Assembly (NCBI RefSeq): GCF_037975245.1
Contig: NC_092576.1
Coordinates: 6,244,001-6,304,000 of the forward strand
Reading direction: 5' to 3'
From: Apostichopus japonicus
Taxonomy: Eukaryota; Echinodermata; Holothuroidea; Aspidochirotida; Stichopodidae
Length of the DNA: 60,000 nucleotides
The notes under the pieces are model-generated. The model was not told the origin of the DNA. It saw only the letters and a list, made by a program, of their open reading frames with translations, and did not search any database. Shown piece by piece: positions 50,270 to 60,000 of this stretch; the first letter of the stretch is position 1; each line of letters starts with the position of its first letter. Position numbers and translations under genes: made by a program.

Positions 50270-51190
50270 ATTGAGTACAAGAAGCCTATGGTTGTGGGCG
50301 GAGTTCAGTGGTCATTTGAGTTCACCAGGGGTCAAATTTTGAAAACCATGTTTTACAGAATATTTCAACAAGGAGAGATGTAATAGTTAGTATGATGATG
50401 TATCTGGTTTAGTACAAGAAGCCTGTTGTAGAGGTCAATTGTTATTTCAGGACAGTCTGTGTCATGGGAAGTAATTACTTGTCACATTACACGGCTTTTC
50501 ACTGTATTACTTATAAGTATGTTGTACACCCTCACTATACATTTTGTCAGATAACATATAGAAACTACTCATGTTACATCATTGAAACCACAGTGCAATT
50601 CTGCATTCTGGTTAGAGAAGGTCAAAGGTGATTTGGGGTCACCAGGGGTCAAATTATAAAAACATGTTTTACACAATATTTCAACAAGGAGAGATGTAAT
50701 ATTTAGTATGTTGATGAATCTATCAGGTTTAGTACAAGAAGCCTGTTGTTGAGGTCTGATGCAATGGTCATTTCAGGACAGCCTGTGTCATTTTGAATTT
50801 GTTTGTCACATCACACTGCTTTTCACTGTATTACTTAAAAATATGTAATACATCCTCACTTTACATTTTGTCAGATTTCATGAAGAAAACTGCTCATGTT
50901 ACATCATTGAAACCACAGTGCATTTCTGCATTCTGGTTAGAGGAGATCAAAGGTCATTTGGGGTCACCATGGGTCAAATTGTGAAAAACCTTGTAGACAC
51001 GATATCTCAAGAATGGAAGCTTGCATCAATCTCATATTTCGTGTGAGGAGTACCACTTTAAGTAGAAGAAGCCGATTGTTTTTTTTTGTCGAGGCCAAAG
51101 TTCATTTGGGGTCACCAGGGGTCAAATTGTGAAAACCCTGTAAACACGATATCTCAAGAAGGGAAGCTTGGACCATTTCATATTAGGGCC
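50270..51190. repeat. AGGTCA-type repeat with an internal ~310-bp tandem duplication
   Basis: Two blocks (about 50326-50640 and 50640-50950) share TTTCAACAAGGAGAGATGTA, TACAAGAAGCCTGTTGT, CATTTTGTCAGAT and GAAACCACAGTGCA in order. A third, shorter copy follows at about 50950-51175 with GGGGTCACCAGGGGTCAAAT and AACACGATATCTCAAGAA. Confidence 0.82.
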
Positions 51191-52450
51191 ATTCTCGGTC
51201 ACGTGTGTGACTGAAAAATGGGGAGATTTGCACTTTACCACTAACTACTTTAGGTAAAGAAAGTTGGGTTGATTGTAGTACTTAAGTATGCACTAGGGGA
51301 CTCTTTAACAATACCATATAGCTTAGCCAAAATCAGAACATTCATGTGCTGGCTTTTTTTCACAAAAAAAAAACATTGGCAAATTCCTCAGTTTCTAAGA
51401 GGGCTGGATAACCCTAATTTCTCATGTTTCTACCTTAATGTGTTTTCATTCTAACAAGACATTTCACCTAATATTTCGCCTCTAAAAACTAGCATAATAC
51501 TACATCAGCTAAAAAATTCGGTCACGTGTGTGACATTGTTGGGTCACGTGTGCGACATTCTGAATTTTCATTGCATAGTATCAATTTTTGCAGTGCAAAT
51601 ATTGACTCTAGTATTGCCCACAGAACAGCACTGATGTTGATATTCCATAGGAATTACTTTAAAACAGTTTTACTGCTTCTACTTGGGGGGTCACGTGTGT
51701 GACATTGTTGGGTCACAGGTGTGACACTCTGCATTTTCATGGATGCTGCAATTTCATTGGATGAAGCTTTCTTCATTTTCATATAACACTGTTGTCATGC
51801 CACACACTCATAACATAACAACAGTCCAAGTCCACAGTGCTGCTGCAATTTCATTGAATGAAGCTTTTATCATTTGCAAGACACTGTTGTTATGCCACAC
51901 ACTCATAACATAACAACAGTCCAAGTCCACAGTGCTGCTGCAATTTCATTGGATGAAGCTTTTCTCATTTGCATGACACTTGTTATGCCACACACTCATA
52001 ACATAACAACAGTCCAAGTCCACAGTGCTGCTGCAATTTCATTGAAGAAGGCTTTTCTCATTTGCAAATTACACTGTTGTCAGGCCACACACTCATAACA
52101 TAACAACAGTCCAAGTCCACAGTGCTGCTGCAATTTCATTGGATGGAGCTTTTCTCATTTGCAAATTACACTGTTGTCAGGCCACCCACATAAAAAACCA
52201 GTCTGCTAACAATATTTAGTCCATTTAGGTTTGTTAAATGCTCAACTTAGGGCTTCAATGTCACACACGTGACCATAAATGTCACACACGTGACCAATAG
52301 TAGGAATAATTATTTGACTGGATATTTTGCAGAACTAACAGTCTTTATCAAGAACGGTAGCATATCAAGTGTGGACATCATAAGGCACATCAGTTACTTT
52401 TTATGAAAACTTTTGCGTTATTTTAGTCACGTGTGTGAGTGTGACATCAA
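51180..52450. repeat. 100-bp tandem repeats flanked by GTCACGTGTGTGAC palindromic motifs
   Basis: Motif GGTCACGTGTGTGAC or a near copy occurs at about 51197, 51520, 51541, 51689, 51710 and 52425. It also occurs in opposite orientation (GTCACACACGTGACC) at about 52260 and 52280. Between them, about 51788-52190 holds five copies of a roughly 100-bp unit with CCACACACTCATAACATAAC and CACAGTGCTGCTGCAATTTC. Every motif contains a CACGTG or related E-box core. An open frame through the tandem repeats is a by-product of their period. Confidence 0.82.
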
Positions 52451-52789
52451 AATTATGCTAATTAGCACCCATTATTAACGAAGAATTGAAGATCAGGAAC
52501 CTCTGCTTAAGGAATGAAATAAATTAACCCATGTATATGTGACAGTTGATAACTGAAATATTATTTCTAGATACTCATGTAGAACAAATATACAGTTAAA
52601 AACTACAAATTTTGGCTAAAACTTAAAATAATGCAAATTTATGCAAATTAGAATGTTATGGTTGTAATTTTAATGAAAAAAAATGAAATAGAAAACTTGA
52701 GGTATCCCTCTAAAACAAAAAATATAACATTTGGTCCTGATGAACACTTTAATTTTTTCATGCCAGTTTCATTTTCCAGATAATTGTCC

Positions 52790-52925
52790 TTTAGTATGTA
52801 GTTGTGACATGTTCAGTACAAGAAGCATATTGTTTCTATGGAGGTCAAAGGTCATTTGGAGTCACCAGATGCCAAGTTGTGGACACTTTGTTTGTCCCAC
52901 CGACCAACCCATTAGATAACATGTG
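52790..52925. repeat. AGGTCA-type repeat fragment with a perfect DR1
   Basis: It contains AGGTCAAAGGTCA at 52842-52854, i.e. two nuclear-receptor half-sites spaced by one base, followed by TTTGGAGTCACCAGATG as in the other copies. Confidence 0.7.
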
Positions 52926-54683
52926 AGTTATGCCTCATAAAAATAGGAGGCTGTTGGCAATTGGAAATAAGCTGATAGGTATCCGTAGAAGCGAATCAAG
53001 ACTCACAGATAAATCTCCATAGGCTTCAGCATGGCGCTTTGCTGCATACTTTCGCTACATACTTTGTGTGCAAATAGGTGTACTATTTGTACTGTACATA
53101 CAGCGGTGCTAATGGAACTTTTCCATCATATTCAGTTTTGAATGTAGTTACGTTGGGGAAATGACCAGGCGCTGTTTACAGAACATAACTGTTGCCTAGT
53201 TAGATTTGTTACTATGACCAATCTCATTGCAAGTTAATTGTGTAAAACGGTCTTACTTTGACAGTGCGTTCACGAGCTGTTTCTGGATCGGCTGTTGATC
53301 TCAAGCTGTGTGTCTCGTCCACCAGTTTCAGCTACACTAGGCCTTAAAAGTAACATTTGACTTTCGTCAGGTTTATGATTATGGGACAACTCGAACAAAC
53401 CTGGCTAGGATTTAGCCAATTTTGTGAAGACTTGGCCAGCAACAGTGGGGTAAAATTGGATTCATTAACACAACAACGTGAAGAATATCAGCCAGAATGC
53501 CAATACACTTAAGGTGGCAAAGCATCTAAATTATTTCTTAAGTCATTTCCAACTGGCTAGCTGTCATATTCGCAAAATGTACAACAATTTAAGGAGTCTG
53601 AGACAAGTTTACTGTAATTGCTGCTAGAATTTTTGGAAGATAGATGCTCTTACAACCTCAGATTTTCATTGCGTATATTGCTTTGATTTAAGCAGTGTAA
53701 AGGAGTTATATTGATATATTTTCGCACACCAACCTGCAGCTAAAAGACAAGATAAATTGGGAAAATGTACGAAGTCCCGCTAATCGAGTAGCAGTTCAAA
53801 GTAGCAGTGAGGTACTGTATAGGCTTAGGACTGGCGCACACCTAGCTATTGTATAGTAGGCCGCTGAAACAAAACGGTGTTTTCCGCAAACAAATTTGTC
53901 AGCGGAAAACAACGTTTTTTTCAGCGGAAAGTACCGTTTTTTTTGGGAGGAACAGAATGACTTACTGAAATGATTAGGCATATGGAAGGATTTAGGAAGA
54001 TGGAGAAGATAGGATTTGACTGTAACAGGATAAAATGTAGCTTCGAGACTAGATTTAGGATAGCTAAGGTTGTAGCTTAGGCTGTAAGCACTAGCTTAGG
54101 CTGTAAGCACAAGTTTAATTTTAGTTAAACAGCGCCACCTTTTTGGGTTGTAGTTTTCGACATGCCTTACTTATACAGCCATTTCCAGCGAAAATCAAAG
54201 ATACCGCCTTTTACAACTCTTTTTTTTAAACCATCATCGGACCGCAGTTTTAATACTTTATTAGATACTCAATCCTTCATAACGCGGGCGTCCCTTTGCC
54301 CTTTTATCCGCCGACCGCCTCATACTTCTTTAATAATCCCTAATTACAAACACCCCAAGCCTCCTCTAAATTATAAGCAGCCTAACTTTTCTGACATGAA
54401 CTCAGTCTAACCATCCTTGATCGACGTTCTTTGATACTTTCTCATGTTATTTTAATCATCCTGCCTGAATTTGGTATCCTAAATTTGCGGGAAAATATAG
54501 TGTACAGGTAAGTGAAAAAAAGGTGTTTTCCGCAGATTTTTTTCAGCGGAAAGTAATCAGCGGAAAGTAACGTATGCGGAAAACAACTGAAACCCCTTTG
54601 TTCATAGATGTTGTAGATCTATACTATGAAGACTTGAACAGCAATCATATTGCCTAGTGAATTTTGCGTTTTCGCGTATATTA
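52926..54683. other. no gene seen; inverted TTTTCCGCA blocks
   Basis: GTGTTTTCCGCA with AGCGGAAA repeats lies at about 53875-53930. A similar set, ending in TATGCGGAAAACAACTGAAA, lies at about 54525-54592. The outer blocks are in inverted orientation and may bound a ~720-bp element, but no target duplication is clear. Confidence 0.35.
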
Positions 54684-55002
54684 CAGGGGCATATCCAGGG
54701 GGGCGCAACAGGCGCGCGCCCCCCCCCCCTATTGGCCGTCACCAAAAAAAAAAAAGTTTAGCAAAAAAAAAAAAAAAATTGATGACGACCTTTATGTGAG
54801 ATGTCGGTGATCACTCAACCCCCCCCCCCCTCCCGTATGCTTTATTTTTTGTTTGCCAAAAAAAGGTTCTGGCGAAGATCGGCGGCAGTTTTAGAAACAT
54901 AGATGGTATTTGTGTTTGTATTATCACTATTAACACTAAGTGACATGCCAGCCATACTAAATTGTGCATTTTGTGTCCATTTTTACTGGAAATGTTGCTT
55001 AT

Positions 55003-56069
55003 CAGTGGCGGCGGAACCGGGGGGGGGGGCTCAGTCCCCCAATGAAAAAATTGAGGGGGAAAATGCATGATAAGCCCCCCGATATTTACCAAGGCTCCGA
55101 AACGTGCATCTGCCCATTTTTCAATGCATACTTGTCGATCTGTCCGATGCACATGTATACTATATAGGTGTAATAATTTTAGCAATTGCTGGGGGACCCT
55201 GGTCCCTCGGCCCGTCCTCTGGCTATAGACCACATTGTCACCCCAACCGCGTCTTCACGCCCCGTGAAAAGTGGAAGCAGTTAGTGTGAGTACCGGTAAG
55301 CGTAACACAACTTCGTCTTAGGGCCTAGGCCAATGACTTGCCTCATTTCAGCCAGTTCTCCAACATCCCCTTACTTAGTGGCGGAGCGTCCATATATACA
55401 GACAGGGAGCGGATCCCCCCCCCCCCCCATCCTGACGGACTCAATTTGACTGCTGGCGCCCTTTTCAGCTTTTCACTACTTTTAACTATTTTATTGTGCT
55501 CTCATATACCTATTGACATTTGTCATATTCTGTTGGTGTAATTTTCCGACAAAATGGCGACGACACCTATTTGTTCTCCGTTTATCTGCAAATTAGCAAG
55601 GCCCGGAAAGGGTCATTTCCTGCAATCTATAGGGAGTAACTTTACTCAAAAATTTTCTGTACGCTCCGCGTCAACCTGTGGTGGCGCTCCGCTTAGTGTC
55701 GAAAGCGCCCCTACAGACCATTCTTGCCCCCCCCCCCCCGACCAATACCCCTAGCTCCGCCACTGCCCTTACTACACTCAAAAACGTCTTTGCGAGTACA
55801 CTCTGAGTAATAGCTACTACCATACAAATTACAATGTTTTTACAGATATTTACGTGCAATCTGATAAATTGCAGGCTTGAGACCCATATTTTAGGGCTAG
55901 GTATTCGCAGTATAAAACACTCGGGAAGTGCCGTTTCCGGCCATCGGTGGGTTTGAAAAAACCGAAAATTTCCTTGTACGCTCCGCGCCAACCGATGGTG
56001 GCGCTCCGCTTAGATAGTCTCCACACATTAGCCCCCCCCCCCAATAATTTTTCCGTTCCGCCGCGCCTG
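55003..56069. mobile_element. middle hAT-like element of the nest
   Basis: Left end CAGTGGCGGCGGAACCGG and right end CCGTTCCGCCGCGCCTG are inverted partners with a few mismatches. The exact 8-mer TTGCTTAT flanks both sides (54995-55002 and 56070-56077). It is 1067 bp and carries a younger MITE inside it. Confidence 0.85.
55376..55765. mobile_element. inner hAT-type MITE, CAGTGGCGGAGC family, copy 3
   Basis: Ends are TAGTGGCGGAGCG (first base changed) and TAGCTCCGCCACTG. The exact 8-mer CCCTTACT flanks both sides (55368-55375 and 55766-55773). It is 390 bp and shares interior blocks with copies at 37373 and 42944. Confidence 0.9.
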
Positions 56070-56476
56070 TTGCTTATTATTAAGGTCGAAAAATGGATCA
56101 CATGGCACCAATTTGCATTTCAGCCCTTCTTCGTCCCCCAGTACGGCGATCATTCATGCCTGACGCCCCCCCCCCCTATTGGAAAATCCTGGATACGCCC
56201 CTGATATTTTTAGTCACGGTCCAAAAATAGTGAGTACTTTTAACAATATTTGTCTAGGCTTGAAAAGAAGCTTGTTGTCTTTGGTAGAGATCAATCTGTA
56301 TGCTGATAAAAGAAAAGTTTCCATCTCGGTTATCAGCTGCATTTGATGTTATTTACCATTGTATTATGTAACTTGACAGGTGACATAAAGGAAAACAGGT
56401 TCTTTTTAAATAATGTGCCAGTAGCTGCCCAATTCCAACATCAATGTCCAAAGGTAGTTTTCAAGTACACTCGAAG

Positions 56477-56627
56477 ATGAGTTTGAAGTCTGTAGACTCA
56501 GTACACGATATAAGACATCTTTCCTATGTTGTTTATATACAGGCTTCATCGGCTTCTGTAACGAAGAAAGAAACCCTTCTTGAAGAACGTGAAACTGTAG
56601 ACATATCACAGAAATCAACTTTGGCAG
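56477..56627 (+). CDS. candidate exon of unknown gene
   Basis: A possible exon runs from ATG at 56477, or from acceptor ATACAG at 56542, to donor GCAG|GTAAGA at 56628. From 56543 it reads ASSASVTKKETLLEERETVD... in phase 0 and ends in phase 1. TSG101-like exon 5 ends in phase 1, so this exon does not continue that gene without a stop. It may be the first coding or linker exon of the next cluster gene. No domain is recognised. Confidence 0.3.
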
Positions 56628-56899
56628 GTAAGATCACAATGAAAAGATAATTTGTGCTGCTTGTGGTAAATTTCCAGACAGATGTTTCCTAATGTAAGTC
56701 TGGTTATCCTTAAATAGTCCTACCTGCAGATGTTCAAAGCTGTCAGGTGAGATGTAGGAAGGGGATGGGGAGGGGGTGGTGACTTGAGTTTATTTAAGTA
56801 TTGCAGTATTGGATATTGCAAACTGTCACTTATGTTTAGATATTAAAAGCCAAGTGAGTCTGCAGAGGTGTAAATAAATCAAGGAGTATCATGGAAACG

Positions 56900-58095
56900 T
56901 GTGAAATCTTTTCGATGCCTTGCCAAAGGCAGAAGGAATCTTTGCGATGGTGATGGTATGTGCATGTGTGTGTGTGTATGTGACCCTTGGGGTACATTTC
57001 ATATTTGGTATGTAGGTTCCCCTTAGGTAGAGCTGGTTTGGAAGTTTTATTTGGTATTGGTGAAAGGTCAGCACAGGTCAATTTCTGAAAACATTGTTCG
57101 CACAATATCTCAAGAAGTGGAAATTTCAGGGAGTTGTGCAGCTTGCCGTTGGTGAGCAGATGATCTGTAGTGCTTTTCATGGATGTCAGAGGTCATTTGA
57201 GGTCAACAGTTGGAAAAAGGGTGACAATCTTGTAAACATGATATCTCACGGAAGGGTAGGCTGGTCAATTCTTGTATGTGGCTTCTGGATTTCCTTTAAT
57301 TAGTCAGCGAAACCTATTGTTTGTGGTGAAATCATTTGGGGTCAGCAGAGAACAAAGTGTGAATGTATCAAAAGTGCTACTCCAGAAACAGAACATGAAA
57401 GGAGCTCATATATGCAAAGTTTGTACACAATTTGATGTAGGACAGAGTGCATTTAAGGCAGGCGCGTAGCCTAGGGGGGCACCCCCCCCCTTGAGCATAT
57501 TTTTATACATTTTTTTTATGTTTTTATGATATCGCTAGTAATTTCAAAAGAGAAAATGCTAAGATGCAACTTACAAGGCCTGGGAAGTGCCATTTCCAGC
57601 GATCTGGGAGGCATTTTCAGCCAAAATTTTCTTGTACGCGTCGCGCCAACCATGGTGGCACTACGCTAAGATAGTTTGCAATGCCGTATCTACGGCTCTG
57701 ATATTTTCCCTACATTTTCGCCCCTCCCTTGGCAAATTCCTGGCTATGCGCCTGATTTAAGGCCACCAGGTGTGAAAACTTGAACACTATGTAAATACTG
57801 TATTTCCAGATAGAAAACTGCAGCAACTGATATGTATGGCTATGGCTGCTCTAAAATGAGTACAAAACATATTGTTTTTGGTGAAGGGATCAGGTTATTT
57901 GGGTTCAGCAGAGGTTACATCCTGGAAATGTTAAAAATGACATCATATGGCATGTTTGATCAGATGTCATAGTGTCTTTTGACTTTCCTTTAATGAGTTT
58001 AAAAACCCAGTAGTTCATTGTGAAGGTCAAAGGTCATTTGGGCTCAGCAAGGGAAAAGTGTAAAAACTTGAAAAGCACTATATCTGGATAATTTT
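56900..58095. repeat. AGGTCA-type repeat copies around a hAT MITE
   Basis: Successive copies carry AGGTCATTTGAGGTCAACAG-like, AAACATGATATCTCA and similar phrases. A perfect AGGTCAAAGGTCA lies at 58024-58036. The copies are interrupted by the MITE at 57459-57754. Confidence 0.7.
57459..57754. mobile_element. hAT-type MITE, CAGGCGCGTAGCC family, copy 2
   Basis: Ends are CAGGCGCGTAGCC and GGCTATGCGCCTG. The exact 8-mer ATTTAAGG flanks it at 57451-57458 and 57755-57762. It is 296 bp, with poly-C just inside the left end. The interior matches the 35343-35595 copy (AACTTACAAGGCCTGGGAAG). Confidence 0.92.
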
Positions 58096-59189
58096 GTTTT
58101 CAAGAGAGAATTTTACTTTACTTTAAGTCAATGGTTGATGAAGGCTAGCAGAATATAATTTCTAAAACCTTTCTTTTTTGATAGGGATGTGGTCAGTAAT
58201 AACCTTTTGGTTTCAGCATGGACATGTTGTGCAAGGACATGGTGTACATCAAAGCATATAATCCTCTGGTAGTCATGTGATCACTATCTAATACAAACAA
58301 TCTAATACATCTAGGTATGGGTTGTTTATCTGAAACAAATTTATAGCAATTAAACTAAGGTCATTTGGGATTTGATCATAGACACATTGAAACAGCAGGC
58401 TAGACAAGCTTGAGTATGTCAATTAGGATATGTGTACAAAATAAACATATAACAACCTTGGAGGTTCATGTGATGTGCTCCATGGTAGCATTTAACCTCC
58501 ATTCTACTCCTTTGTATTCATGTATCCATTCTACAACTTATGTCATAATTTGATAACTACCACAGTCCTGAAAGAAAACGTAACAAACCCAGAATTTTAG
58601 CTTAGTGATTCACGGATCAATGTTTACTGCAATTTTTTCATTTGCAAAGTTGCTAGTTTTAAAAGATTGAACTGCAGTGGAAACACATACAGCATATCAG
58701 GACTTTACAAGCACATTGCACAAGTAGCAAATGACAAGATTCGCTGTTCCTTAGCAACACAAATCTGATTACCTTACATGCACTCACAAATGCAGATTAA
58801 GCATTTTCTGACACAGAGAAAATAAATCTCAACATAGTCTTCATCCAAACTAAAGCAATTAATATCAACCTTAAATGGCAGTTATAGTGTCAAATTATAA
58901 TGGTTAAGAAACTCCTACAATTTGAAACTGACAAATTATTAAAATAACATACATGGTTAAGAGCAACAGGAGCACATCACAAGACCCTGCATGGTTTGTA
59001 TATTTTCTTAGTGTATAGTGTGACATCTAGACTTATATATATGTCGCTGGGGTCAAGAAGCTAATAACATTTAGCATATCAACACCTCCAATGTCTTTCT
59101 TGTGGAATATTGTAGAAAATAAAAGCCTTACCTAATTTCACTTTATAATGTTTCTACTTTTATGGCGTCAAGTGAGGTAGATCACACCC
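58096..59189. other. no gene seen
   Basis: AT-rich non-coding sequence. No domain, splice-bounded frame or repeat with a partner elsewhere in the window was recognised. Confidence 0.35.
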
Positions 59190-60000
59190 TCCTAAAATCT
59201 GAAGAGTATGATTATGATTTTGAATTATTTGGTCATATCATCTAAAGGCAGCTGTTATGTTTTAAACCAGTGACAGTTAAAGTTGTTGTGGTAAAACTTA
59301 TGCTTATTGTGTAAGTGAGCAGTTACATCAACAGTACCTTAACCAAACGGAAATCCCTCCCTTGCAGCACAAGAGTATTTGCAAGCAAATAGCCCTGGCT
59401 GAAGTTCATACTGCAGATGGAGAGCAGTATAAATCTAAACATTGTCAGTGTTTAGATGGTTTGATGACATCATGTGACACAGCAATGAAAGAAAGAGGGA
59501 CATTGTTTGTTGTTGGTAATATATATTACATGCTCACTCTAACAACAAAGAGCTGAAGTTTCATTTACAAAAGTTAACCTGATGAGATTCATTTGATAGT
59601 TTGACATCTGGATCTCTGCTGACCCCAAATGACCTTTGACCTTCACCAAAAACAATAGGGTTCTTTTACTCACTATAAGAAAGACACATGCCAAATATGA
59701 GCTATGTCATGTAACCTACAGTATCTTGGGATGTCGTGTTTTACGAGGTTTGTGTTTATGAGGCTTTACATAGTGTGACATTTGATCACCCCAAATGACT
59801 TTTGACCTCCACTAAAACGGTAAGGTTCTTGTACTTATTTAATTTATAGGGAAGCCACATGAAAAATATGAGAGCCAATAAAGGTTCCTATCTGAAGATA
59901 TTAAATGAACTGTGACCAACACCAAATAGTGTAAAAACTTAACACTATATAAGGCAATTATACCATGCATATATGACCTCCTTTCATGTCAAGTTCTGGA
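59190..60000. repeat. right copy of the segmental duplication (partner 1-850)
   Basis: It follows the start of the window block by block, including the acceptor CCTCCCTTGCAG, the exon, and the TGACCTTTGACCT-rich intron. It runs off the window edge, so the matching DED-like exon should lie beyond 60000. Confidence 0.8.
59368..59515 (+). CDS. intact exon of the next cluster gene (partial)
   Basis: This 148-bp exon has acceptor CTTGCAG and donor TTG|GTAAT, phase 0 to 1. It reads HKSICKQIALAEVHTADGEQ... through CQCLDGLMTSCDTAMK to LFVV. No domain is recognised; the Cys and charged residues give no clear fold. Its phase fits the DED-like exon type seen at 992. The equivalent exon at 165-330 is frameshifted. 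Confidence 0.6.

Larger units (their letters stand above)
54684..56203. mobile_element. outer hAT-like element of a three-level nest
   Basis: Ends CAGGGGCATATCCAGG and CCTGGATACGCCCCTG match in 15 of 16 inverted positions, the well-known CAGGGGCRTATCC type. The flanking 8-mers (GTATATTA / ATATTTTT) agree at only 5 of 8. It contains two further elements (55003-56069 and 55376-55765) and poly-C runs just inside both ends. Confidence 0.68.

Noticed and set aside
51874-52098. Repetitive open frame with a repeated peptide
   Set aside because: It only reflects the 100-bp tandem repeat remaining open for two periods; no start, splice or domain support.
54811-55233. 140-codon minus-strand frame with a proline run
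   Set aside because: It crosses poly-C/poly-G tracts at the ends of nested hAT elements; not coding.
56543-56627. Exon 6 of the TSG101-like gene
   Set aside because: Joining from the phase-1 end of exon 5 gives a TGA in this exon; the only open frame is phase 0, so it is listed as an unassigned candidate.
1-60000. tRNA or rRNA genes
   Set aside because: No stretch with recognisable tRNA A/B boxes plus a cloverleaf, or rRNA sequence, was found by eye.

Overview
This is a eukaryotic window, most likely from a marine invertebrate deuterostome (echinoderm or hemichordate grade). The reasons are AT-rich sequence with many small GT-AG exons, introns of 0.3-17 kb, an animal TSG101-type gene, expanded ZU5/UPA/death-fold genes, and many short hAT-type transposons. 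The species cannot be read from the sequence. All recognised genes are on the + strand, and exon limits were placed by hand from splice signals, reading phase and protein similarity.

Region 1-28.7 kb holds a tandem pair of ZU5-UPA-death-fold genes of the UNC5/ankyrin/PIDD type. Gene 1 (exons 992-6322) encodes DED-like, linker, ZU5, UPA and DED-like domains. Gene 2 (6659-28694) encodes a UBA-like exon, ZU5, UPA and a death-fold exon. Exon phases match one for one, so the two are duplicates. In gene 2 the exon before the death fold carries an in-frame TGA. The 59.2-60.0 kb end of the window repeats the 1-0.85 kb start, so another cluster member probably begins just past the right edge.

Nested inside one 16.9 kb intron of gene 2, on the same strand, is the most unusual locus here (13606-25565). 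It encodes a predicted protein of about 1358 residues: a KMT5A/SETD8-like SET domain, a linker made of seven copies of a 36-residue exon, an acidic Ser-rich region, two zinc-finger-like motifs, and a tyrosine-recombinase-like domain with R...LRKH...LGH...Y motifs. A basic CxxC tail follows. The seven repeat exons lie in a 6.6 kb array of about 1.06 kb units with a duplicated 2.14 kb dimer. This may be a mobile or domesticated chromatin-modifier/recombinase gene.

Region 28.7-41.5 kb has no gene I can support. It holds an AGGTCA-rich repeat, two hAT MITEs, palindromes, and a LINE relic.

Region 41.5-49.7 kb holds the 5' half of a TSG101-like gene: the complete UEV domain and the start of the Pro-rich region. 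Its first intron contains a broken LINE with a hAT MITE inserted in it. Its fourth intron contains a minisatellite that copies the end of the preceding exon together with the splice donor, and a 1.7 kb hAT element with 8-bp target duplications splits that minisatellite. The coiled-coil and C-terminal box are not in the window.

Region 50-60 kb is mostly repeats: AGGTCA-type interspersed repeats, a 100-bp tandem repeat flanked by CACGTG-containing palindromes, hAT elements nested three deep, and one intact exon of the next cluster copy.
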